From Cellulomonas chitinilytica (GTDB lineage Bacteria > Actinomycetota > Actinomycetes > Actinomycetales > Cellulomonadaceae): a DNA stretch of 64,000 nucleotides. Under the pieces are notes generated by a model. The model was not told the origin of the DNA. It did not search any database and saw only the letters and a list, made by a program, of their open reading frames with translations. The stretch is from the NCBI RefSeq assembly GCF_016862675.1, contig NZ_BONK01000003.1:1-64000 (forward strand), given 5' to 3'. How positions within the stretch are numbered: position 1 is the first letter of the stretch; each line of letters opens with the position of its first letter. Positions 1 to 6,974 of the stretch are shown piece by piece. The position numbers were made by a program, and so were the translations under genes.

Positions 1-89
1 AGACCGGAGTTGTGGCGCTGGTAGAGCGCGCCACCGTCAGCGACGATGTCGACCGTCGCGGGGTTGTTGTCCAGCTCGGTCCAAGGCAT
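1..89 (-). CDS. Lectin-like repeat protein, N-terminal fragment
   Basis: Only the first 29 codons lie in the window; the gene continues beyond position 1. The ATG at 87-89 (minus strand) follows a purine-rich ribosome site (GAGGAG about 6 nt upstream). The start reads MPWTELDNNPATVDIVADGG and then LYQRHNSG. A tryptophan, a DNNPAT turn, an aliphatic strand with DGG, and LYQ-H-N is the pattern of one blade in tachylectin/tectonin-like beta-propeller lectins, so I infer a carbohydrate-binding propeller protein. There is no signal peptide in the visible part. Too little is present to exclude another repeat family. Confidence 0.55.
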   Translation of the reverse strand, partial: MPWTELDNNPATVDIVADGGALYQRHNSG

Positions 90-457
90 GGATCACTCCT
101 CACCCGGAGCGCTGTCGATCCGCCCGCAGCTACGGCGCCCCGGATCGGGACGCTACGGCCCGGTTCCTCGCTGTGGACAGGTCCCTGCGGGCAGGCGAAG
201 GGGCACTCGGCAGCAGGCGGACTGGAGCGGTGGCAACCCCTGCACCGGGACGACGCTCGTCAGGTGAAGGGATCGCCACCGCTCTGGTCGGGACGGGCTA
301 TGAGACCACCCGCCACTGCTGGTTCGGGCCGTGCCAGCACGTGCCTTGCACGACCTGCGCGCCGGCCGTGGTCAGGGCGTACGCGACGTCCAGGCACATG
401 CCGCTGTGGCGTGCCACGCACGCAGGTCCGTGCCGCCCTCCCGCTGGAGGCCCCGAC
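90..457. other. 368-bp gene-free stretch
   Basis: This lies between the lectin fragment reading left and the decayed response regulator reading right. Open frames exist in several registers because of the high GC content, but none has a ribosome site plus recognisable residues. It must hold the promoter of the leftward gene. Since the downstream regulator is decayed, this could also be eroded remains of a partner gene, but I could not recognise one. Confidence 0.5.
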
Positions 458-1058
458 ATGAGCGAGCCGCTGCGGGTGCTGATCGTCGACGATCACCCGA
501 TGTACCGCGACGGCCTGCGGGCCGCGCTGGAGGACGACACCTGCCTGGAGGTCGTGGCCGACGCCGCCGACGGGACGGCAGCGACCGAGCTGGCTCTCGA
601 GCTCCAGCCCGACGTCGTCGTCATGGACCTGAAGATGCCGGGGATCAGCGGCGTGGAGGCCACACGTGCGGGCGATCCACGCGGTCGGCAGCGGAGAGGC
701 GATCTTCGGGCCTGCGGTGGCCCGTCGGGTGCTCGACCTCTTCAGCGGGAGGTCGGCACCCACCACCGTCCCGTTCCCGCAGCTGACGGCTCGGGAGCGG
801 GAGGTCCTCGACCTGGTCGCCCGCGCCGGCAGCAACGGAGACTTCGCCCGTCAGCTCCACCTGAGCGACAAGACCGTGCGCAACCACATCTCCAACATCC
901 TCTCCAAGCTGCAGGTCGCCGACCGGGCGCACGCGATCGTGCGCGCGCGGGAGGCCGGGCTCGGACGAGCACCGGCCGCGAAGGCGCCCACGACGCCGCC
1001 GCACGAAGGTGGCGTCCCGGGGCCGGCACGTGTCCAGACGCCGCTTCGACACCCGTAG
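458..1058 (+). pseudogene. NarL/LuxR-type response regulator with internal deletion and frameshift
   Basis: The ATG at 458 opens a normal receiver domain (VLIVDDHPMYRDGL near residue 6; phospho-acceptor Asp in VVMDLKMPG near residue 53). It runs in frame to GVEATR at about 667. The remaining homology resumes in the next frame at 666 ([20 protein letters not shown]), followed by the LuxR helix-turn-helix ([12 protein letters not shown]...[17 protein letters not shown]) and a stop at 1056-1058. About 45 codons that should carry strands beta4-beta5 and the conserved Ser/Thr and Lys of the receiver are missing at the join. The product would be a truncated receiver with an out-of-frame tail, or a free HTH if translation restarts at GTG 666. 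No histidine kinase is adjacent. Confidence 0.8.
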
Positions 1059-1132
1059 CGCCGGCCGACGCGCTCACCGACGGACCGCGGGGCTCGCGCC
1101 CGGGAGCCCGAGGCGCGGCGATCAGTCAGGCG

Positions 1133-2014
1133 TCACCTGACGTCGCGTCCTCGCGTTCCGGACGACGCGCCCAGCAGCAGGACGGCGGCGGCCCGGTTCG
1201 TCACGCCGTTGCGCCCGTACAGCCGGTGCAGGTGACGCGAGACCGTGGCGGGGCGCAGCCCTAGCCGTCGGGCGACCTGGGCGTCGGTGAGCCCTTCGGC
1301 CACCAGCTCGAGCACCTCGCGTTCCCGTGCCGACAGCGCCGCGGCCGGGCGCCCAGGAGCCCGCGACCGCCCGGTGCCGCCGCCAGGATCGGCCGGGACG
1401 CCCGGTGCCACGCCGAGCGGTACCCATCGGGGGTGCGGAGCGAGCTGCAGGCCGACGCCGCCCAGACCGGTCCTGGCCGCATGGACGCGGGCCAGGGCGG
1501 CACGGACGTGGGCACCCGCCTCGGCCAGCAGGTCACGCTGGCGGTCGGTGAACGTGCCGGAGTGCCGGCCGAGGGTGAGCGCGTGCAGCACACCGTCCCG
1601 GCGGAACAGCGGAAGCGTGATCTGGTCGGCGATGTCGGGCATGGCGTCGACGTGCAGTGCGGAGCGACGCCAGGCCGGCCGGGTGAGCACGTCGCTGATC
1701 CGCACCGGCAGGACCCGGCCGCGCTCGGCGGTCGCGGTGAGCGCCGGCGGGCGCAGCGGGTGCGTGTGGCCCAGCTCGGCGTAGGCACCGACCTTGGAGA
1801 TCACCGCCCTGGCCTGCGGCCACAGGACGGCGACCTCCTGGCGGGTCCGCACGTCGACGTGGGTCACGGTCGCGGTGTCGCTGCCGACCACCTCGGCCGC
1901 ACCACGCAGCAGCGTCGTGGTGATCGCACCGTCCTCGCTCAGCTCGAGCAGCTCGCCGGCCCAGACGAGCAGTCGGCGCAGGTCTGCGCTCGTCGGCGCG
2001 CGGCTGACCTCCAT
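1133..2014 (-). CDS. LuxR-family transcriptional regulator
   Basis: A 293-residue protein whose C-terminal third is a LuxR/GerE helix-turn-helix: LSAREREVLELVAEGLTDAQ, then RRLGLRPATVSRHLHRLYGR. The N-terminal 200 residues (LLVWAGELLELSEDG... to the TFTDRQRDLLAEAGAHVRAAL segment) look like a GAF-type sensory fold rather than a receiver: I see no acidic pocket or phospho-Asp. This suggests direct ligand sensing. The ATG at 2014 is my choice; an in-frame GTG a few codons upstream is possible and neither has a strong ribosome site. It converges on the decayed regulator and is divergent from the RTX-like gene. Confidence 0.72.
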   Translation of the reverse strand: MEVSRAPTSADLRRLLVWAGELLELSEDGAITTTLLRGAAEVVGSDTATVTHVDVRTRQEVAVLWPQARAVISKVGAYAELGHTHPLRPPALTATAERGRVLPVRISDVLTRPAWRRSALHVDAMPDIADQITLPLFRRDGVLHALTLGRHSGTFTDRQRDLLAEAGAHVRAALARVHAARTGLGGVGLQLAPHPRWVPLGVAPGVPADPGGGTGRSRAPGRPAAALSAREREVLELVAEGLTDAQVARRLGLRPATVSRHLHRLYGRNGVTNRAAAVLLLGASSGTRGRDVR

Positions 2015-2240
2015 GACGAGGAGGACCGCCGGGCGTCGTCCCTGATGCACAACGCCCACGATCCGGACGCGTCCCGCTGCGCCTCGAGGCACGCGTCGTG
2101 ACCATGGACGGCCCGTCGCCGGTTGCGCAGTTCTGCGCAACCGGCGGACGGACGCGGGTCGCCGCGGTTCCTCCTCGATGCGCCGGCACGCACGTCGGCG
2201 CCCCGGGTATCCCGGGAACCCGACCTCGGAGGAACCACTC

Positions 2241-3368
2241 ATGTCTGGAACACGCACGAACCTCGCCCGGACCCGTGTGCGCACCGCGGTGCTCGGACTG
2301 GCCGCCGCGGTGCCGCTCGTCGCCGGTGCCGGTCACCTCACCCCGGCCGGCGCGGCCGTACCCACGCCGGACGCGGTCTCGTCGACGCCGAACGCCACCG
2401 TCGCCGTCACCGCGACCGGTCTCGTCTACACCGGCCTCGGCGCACCGAACACCATCACGGTGAACCTGGTCGGCGGCCGGTACGTGATCGCCGACAGTGC
2501 ACCGATCACGGCCGGCACAGGCTGCCTGCCCACCGCCAAGGGGGTGTTCGAGGTCAGCTGCCAGGTGCCCTCGAGCCCCAACGGGACACCGAAGTCGTTC
2601 CGGGTCGTCGGCGGCGGCGGGGACGACGTGATCCGCAACTCCACCGCGATCGGCATGCGGGCCGACGGCGGCCCGGGCAACGACGTCCTGGAAGGAGGGA
2701 CGGGGTCGGACAACCTCGACGACTCCTTCGGCCGGGACACGCTGCGCGGCAACGACGGGAACGACACGCTGTCCACCGAGCTCAGCCAGCAGGACGGGCT
2801 GGTCGACGTCCTCGAAGGCGGCGCGGGCGACGACGACCTGCGGGCGGGACCGAACGACGACATCCTGCGCGGGGGAGCGCAGGACGACACCATGCGCGGG
2901 GGGCTCGGCGCCGACCACTTCGACGGCGGCTCGGGTGCGCACGACGCCGTGGCGTACCTCGACACCGGGCACGACCCCTACGCGCGGCTGGTCGTCTCGA
3001 TCGATCTCCACGCCGACGACGGGCTGCGGGCGCTCGGCACGTCGTCCAGCCAGGAGGGCGACTTCGTCACCACGACCGTGGAGGACGTCTTCGGCGGGCA
3101 CGGCGACGACGTCCTGTTCGGCAGCTCGGCGAACAACCTGCTGTCGGGCAACCTCGGCGACGACGTGATCGAAGGTCTGCTCGGCAAGGACGTGATCGAC
3201 GGCGGCCCGGGCGACGACCTGCTGGCCAGCAACCAGCTGTTCGGGGCGCCGGTCGCGGACGGCGCGATCGACACCGCGCAGGGCAACCTCGGCACCGACT
3301 CGTGCCGGGTGCCGTTCCCGACGGTCGAGGCGGACCTGGTCGCCTGCGAGACGGTGAACCAGGACTGA
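2241..3368 (+). CDS. Secreted RTX-like calcium-binding protein
   Basis: A 375-residue protein. GGAGGA lies 7 nt before the ATG. Residues 1-40 form a typical signal peptide: Arg-rich start, hydrophobic AVLGLAAAVPLVAGAG, then AGAA-V. From about residue 130 there are repeated glycine/aspartate nonapeptides (GGGGDDVI, GGPGNDVLEGG, GNDGNDTL, GGAGDDDLRAG, GGHGDDVLFG, GNLGDDVIEG, GGPGDDLL) matching the hemolysin-type RTX calcium beta-roll. I see no catalytic domain, so the role is probably structural or adhesive. Four cysteines (two near residue 100, two near the C terminus) could form disulfides. The 226-bp gap before it holds the divergent promoters. Confidence 0.85.
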   Translation: MSGTRTNLARTRVRTAVLGLAAAVPLVAGAGHLTPAGAAVPTPDAVSSTPNATVAVTATGLVYTGLGAPNTITVNLVGGRYVIADSAPITAGTGCLPTAKGVFEVSCQVPSSPNGTPKSFRVVGGGGDDVIRNSTAIGMRADGGPGNDVLEGGTGSDNLDDSFGRDTLRGNDGNDTLSTELSQQDGLVDVLEGGAGDDDLRAGPNDDILRGGAQDDTMRGGLGADHFDGGSGAHDAVAYLDTGHDPYARLVVSIDLHADDGLRALGTSSSQEGDFVTTTVEDVFGGHGDDVLFGSSANNLLSGNLGDDVIEGLLGKDVIDGGPGDDLLASNQLFGAPVADGAIDTAQGNLGTDSCRVPFPTVEADLVACETVNQD

Positions 3369-3645
3369 CCGGCGACCGAAGGACCGTCCCACGAACGACG
3401 CAGCCTCGTCCCTGCGGGTTCCGGCCACGGCGCACCGACCCAGGTGCGCCGTGGCCACCCCGCGCCTGGTCGGTGCCGGGTGGTGACCCGGCGAGCGCCG
3501 CTGGCTAGGCTGGGGCGCGGCTCCCAGGCAGCCGACCGGTCCGCGGGCAGGGCACAGCCCACCTGGGCACGTGCGGCACGGCACACTGGCCTCCACCTCC
3601 TTTCGGCCCGACGACGCGGACACCGGGCGACGAGAGGAGGTCGCT

Positions 3646-5157
3646 GTGGCGACCGTCGCACTGCCTGCGAACCCGAACCTGGGACACCTCCGTCGACAGG
3701 CCCGCGCCCTGCAGCGCGCCGCCGTCGCGGGCGACCCCGTGGCCGCCGCCCGGATCGCCCGGCACCACCCGAACCCGCCGGACGACCTTGCTTCTTTCCC
3801 GCTCAACGCCGCACAGCTCACGGTCGCGCGCGAGCACGGCTTCCCGAGCTGGCCACGCCTGCGCCACTACCTCGACGCCGTCGCCGAGCACGGCTGGTCG
3901 CCGGTCGACCCGGACACGCCCGACGCCGACGTGGCCGCGCGGTTCTGCCGGCTCGCCTGCCTGACGTACTCCGCCGCCGACGGTCCCGACCGATGGGCCG
4001 CCGCGCGGGCGCTGCTCGACGCGAGTCCCGACCTCGTCGACGACATCTGGGCTGCTGCCGCGGCGGCTCGGGCGGACGCCGTGGCGCGGCTGCTCGCCCG
4101 GGACGCGGGCCTGGCGAGGCGGCCTGGCGGCCCGCACCGGTGGCGCCCGCTCGCCTACCTGGCGTACTCGAGGGTCGGCGGTGGCGACCCCGTGGGCACC
4201 GCCCGGCTGCTGCTCGACGCGGGCGCGGACCCGGACGAGGGGTACCTCTGGGAAGGCCTGCCCACCCCGTTCACGCTGCTCACCGGCGTGTTCGGCGAGG
4301 GCGAGGGCGGACCGGTCCGCCAGCCGCGCCATCCCGACTCGATCGCGCTCGCCCGGCTCCTCCTGGACCACGGCGCGGAGCCCAACGACGGCCAGACGCT
4401 GTACAACCGCATGTTCGGCACCGACGACGACCATCTCGTGCTGCTCTTCGAGCACGGCCTCGGCCAGGGCGACGGCGGGGTGTGGCGGCGCCGGCTCGGG
4501 CCCGAGGTCGTCGACCCGCCCCGGCAGCTGCTGCGCGACCTCCTGCACTGGGCGGTCGAGCACGGCCAGGTCGACCGGGTCCGGCTCCTCGCCGAGCACG
4601 GCGTGGACGTCGACTCACCCCTGGACGGCGGCGCGTGGCCGGCGGCGGGCTCTGCTTCCCGGGACGGCGTCGCTCGTGGGCGCACGCCGTGGGGCCTCGC
4701 GATGCTCAGTGGCGAGCGTGAGATCGCCGACTACCTCGTCTCGCGCGGCACCCCGTCGACCGACCTGGACCCTGTCGACGCGTTCGTCGCGGCGGCGATG
4801 ACGGCAGACCGCGACCGGGCGTCCGCGCTGGGCGACGCCGTGCTGGCCGAGGCACGCCGCGCCCGACCGGGGCTCGTCGTCTGGGCAGCGGCGCGGAGCC
4901 GGCGTGACGCGGTCGCGCTGCTCGTGGAGCTGGGTTTCGACGTGAACGCCTTCGGGCGGCACGACGCCCCCGTCGAGCAGCCGTGGGAGACCGCGCTGCA
5001 CGCCGCGGCCGGGGCCGGGGACGTCCCGCTCGTCGAGCTGCTCCTGGACCTCGGCGCGGACCCGTCGCTCCGCGACTCCCGGTTCGGTGCGACACCCCTG
5101 GACTGGGCGCGCCATCTCGACCGGCCCGCCGTCGTGGACGTGCTGCTGGGGCGTTGA
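3646..5157 (+). CDS. Ankyrin-repeat protein
   Basis: A 503-residue cytoplasmic protein with a GTG start; GAGAGGAGG lies 5-6 nt upstream, which favours 3646 over in-frame starts further up. Ankyrin units are visible throughout: ARLLLDAGADPDEG near 185, ARLLLDHGAEPNDG near 240, VRLLAEHGVDVDSP near 315, TPWGLAMLSGEREIADYLVSRG near 350, and C-terminal TALHAAAGAGDVPLVELLLDLGADPSLRD with TPLDWAR. The N-terminal 90 residues (NLGHLRRQARALQRAAVAGD, FPSWPRLRHYL) match the leader of a common actinobacterial ankyrin family. It probably mediates protein binding; the partner is unknown. An actinobacterial -10-like TAGGCT lies near 3507. Confidence 0.85.
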   Translation: MATVALPANPNLGHLRRQARALQRAAVAGDPVAAARIARHHPNPPDDLASFPLNAAQLTVAREHGFPSWPRLRHYLDAVAEHGWSPVDPDTPDADVAARFCRLACLTYSAADGPDRWAAARALLDASPDLVDDIWAAAAAARADAVARLLARDAGLARRPGGPHRWRPLAYLAYSRVGGGDPVGTARLLLDAGADPDEGYLWEGLPTPFTLLTGVFGEGEGGPVRQPRHPDSIALARLLLDHGAEPNDGQTLYNRMFGTDDDHLVLLFEHGLGQGDGGVWRRRLGPEVVDPPRQLLRDLLHWAVEHGQVDRVRLLAEHGVDVDSPLDGGAWPAAGSASRDGVARGRTPWGLAMLSGEREIADYLVSRGTPSTDLDPVDAFVAAAMTADRDRASALGDAVLAEARRARPGLVVWAAARSRRDAVALLVELGFDVNAFGRHDAPVEQPWETALHAAAGAGDVPLVELLLDLGADPSLRDSRFGATPLDWARHLDRPAVVDVLLGR

Positions 5158-5213
5158 CGACCCGGGCGCCCGCGACCTCGCGCCGAGGCCCCGTCCGATG
5201 CCACCCTGGACGG

Positions 5214-5978
5214 GTGGAGCACGGCGCCGGCCTCTTCCTCGACGACTTCGACGGCGACGAGCTCGACCGCGCCGTGTGGCTGCCGCACTACCTGCCGGCG
5301 TGGAGCTCGCGAGCCGAGACGGCGGCGACGTACGCGGTGCGCGACTCTGCGCTGCATCTGCGGATCGACCCCGGTGCCCCGGCGTGGTGCTGGCCCGACC
5401 ACCGGCCCGCCACGCGGGTGAGCGGCATCCAGTCTGGCTCCTGGTCGGGGCCCGTCGGGGGGACACGCGGGCAGCAGCCGTACCGCGACGGCCTCGCCGT
5501 GCGGGAGCAGCAGGACGAGTTCTGGGGCTGGACGCCGGGGCCCGGCCGCATCGAGGTGCGGGCGCGCATGACCGTGTCGCCACGGTCGATGGCGGCCTGC
5601 TGGCTGGTGGGGCGGGAGGTCGAGCCGCACGAGTGCGCGGAGCTGTGCCTGTTCGAGGTGTTCGGGGACGCGGTGGAGCCCGGGCGGTCAGCGGGCGTCG
5701 GGATGGGGTTGCACGCGTTCCGGGACCCCGACGTGCCTGAGGACTTCGCGGCGTCGCGCCTCCGGATCGACGTCGCCGAGCCGCACACGTTCGGCGCGTC
5801 GTGGACCGTGGACACCGTCGAGCTCAGCGTCGACGACGCCCTCGTGCGCCGCTGCCCGCAGCCGCCTGCCTACCCGCTGCAGATGATGCTCGCGGTGTTC
5901 GACTTCCCGGACCGGTCGGTCGGCGACGACGACCACCTCGTGCCTGAGCTCGTCGTGGAGAGCGTCCGCGGCTGGTGA
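5214..5978 (+). CDS. Glycoside hydrolase family 16-like protein
   Basis: A 254-residue protein without a signal peptide; GTG start with a poor ribosome site. The layout is GH16/concanavalin-like: LFLDDFDGDELDRAVWLPHY at the start, an exposed aromatic face (QDEFWGW), PGRIEVRARM, the catalytic-strand region ECAELCLFEVFGD, then GMGLHAF, HTFGASWTVDTVELSVDD and YPLQMMLAVFDFP. In active GH16 enzymes this strand reads E-x-D-x-x-E; here it reads ELCLFE, keeping both glutamates but with Cys in place of the assisting Asp. The fold call is good. Activity on beta-glucans is uncertain. Confidence 0.75.
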   Translation: MEHGAGLFLDDFDGDELDRAVWLPHYLPAWSSRAETAATYAVRDSALHLRIDPGAPAWCWPDHRPATRVSGIQSGSWSGPVGGTRGQQPYRDGLAVREQQDEFWGWTPGPGRIEVRARMTVSPRSMAACWLVGREVEPHECAELCLFEVFGDAVEPGRSAGVGMGLHAFRDPDVPEDFAASRLRIDVAEPHTFGASWTVDTVELSVDDALVRRCPQPPAYPLQMMLAVFDFPDRSVGDDDHLVPELVVESVRGW

Positions 5979-6021
5979 GGACCGGGTTCCTGCCGCGCCG
6001 AGGCTCGAGGACGGCACCCGG

Positions 6022-6027
6022 TACGGT
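6022..6027 (+). promoter_or_regulatory. -10-like hexamer TACGGT placed for a leaderless transcript
   Basis: TACGGT ends 6 nt before the ATG at 6034, and there is no Shine-Dalgarno sequence between. A transcript starting 6-7 nt after the hexamer would begin at the start codon, a common arrangement in actinobacteria. No clear -35 is visible. Confidence 0.4.
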
Positions 6028-6033
6028 CGGCCC

Positions 6034-6648
6034 ATGGCTCTGATCCACCGCGCCACCATCAGTCCGACGAAGGCCGAGCTCCTCGGCGGCTGGGTGCCCG
6101 CTCAGCCGTGGGGTGCGACGGAGGTCGAGCTGGTGGGTGCGTACCGGTTCGACGACCCGGACGGTGAGGTCGGCATCGAGACGCATGTCCTGGCGGCTGC
6201 CGGCGGGCAGCTGCTGCACGCCCCGCTGACGTACCGGGGTGCACCGCTGGCCGGAGCGGAGCCGTTCCTCATCTGCACCATGGAGCACTCGGTGCTCGGT
6301 CGACGCTGGATCTACGACGCGACCGGCGACCCCGTCTACGCGGACGTGCTCGCGTCTGTGCTGCTGGCGGGTGTCGTCCAGGCGGCCGAGCACGTCGAGG
6401 GCGCCGACGCTCCCCGCGAACCCACCGTCCGCGTCACCGGCAGCGCCACCGGTGCGAGCGAGGTGCCGCCGCTCGACGGTGTCGTCGCGTCGTCGGACGG
6501 AGCGGCGACCGTCATGACCTGCGGAGATCTCCGTATCGTCGTCCGCCGACGTCTCGATGCAGATGCGTCGCCCGCCGACCATGAGTCGACCCTCACGGGT
6601 ACGTGGTCCGGCGTCGAACAGCCGGTGCTGCTCGCCTACGTCGCCTGA
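6034..6648 (+). CDS. Stand-alone maltokinase N-cap-like protein
   Basis: A 204-residue protein. The first 110 residues (ALIHRATISPTKAELLGGW, ELVGAYRFDDPDGEVGIETH, LTYRGAPLAGAEPFLICTME, HSVLGRRWIYDATGDPVY) match the N-terminal cap domain of actinobacterial maltokinases. There the cap precedes the kinase and contributes to alpha-glucan/maltose metabolism. The kinase domain is missing; the rest is a short beta-rich tail (RVTGSATGASEVPPLDG). Stand-alone caps occur in actinobacteria, but their function is not established. No neighbouring treS, glgE or kinase gene is seen. The ATG is probably leaderless. Confidence 0.75.
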   Translation: MALIHRATISPTKAELLGGWVPAQPWGATEVELVGAYRFDDPDGEVGIETHVLAAAGGQLLHAPLTYRGAPLAGAEPFLICTMEHSVLGRRWIYDATGDPVYADVLASVLLAGVVQAAEHVEGADAPREPTVRVTGSATGASEVPPLDGVVASSDGAATVMTCGDLRIVVRRRLDADASPADHESTLTGTWSGVEQPVLLAYVA

Positions 6649-6974
6649 GAGCGCCGGCTCGGCCGCAGCGCATGCGGTCGTCCCGGCCTGGTGATGCGGG
6701 CCTGCCCGGGTGGGTGGATCGTGTCGATGGACCCCGGGGTTCGATCGGCGACCGGTCGAGTCCAGGCGCAGGAGCGTGCCGTTCAGCGACGAGCAGGTGG
6801 CTCCGCGCCTCGCCCGCATGACCGACCGCCCTGGCGCCCTCGTCCCGCGGAAGGGCGTCGACGGGCGCCAGGTGGGCTGCCCGCGGGGCCCGACGAGCGA
6901 CGGCGTCGCACCGTTCGTGGTGGGACGGCCGTGGAGTGTCCGGTGATCACATCGAGTTCTCGGAGGTGTTCCCC
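6649..6974. other. 326-bp gene-free stretch upstream of the GH3 gene
   Basis: No supported gene. Short open frames on both strands lack ribosome sites and recognisable composition. It presumably contains the beta-glucosidase promoter and any sugar-responsive operator, but I found no convincing palindrome. Confidence 0.5.

Noticed and set aside
1090-1109. GGGCTC/GAGCCC hairpin as terminator of the decayed regulator
   Set aside because: Only a 6-bp stem with no T-run; such stems are frequent by chance in this GC-rich DNA.
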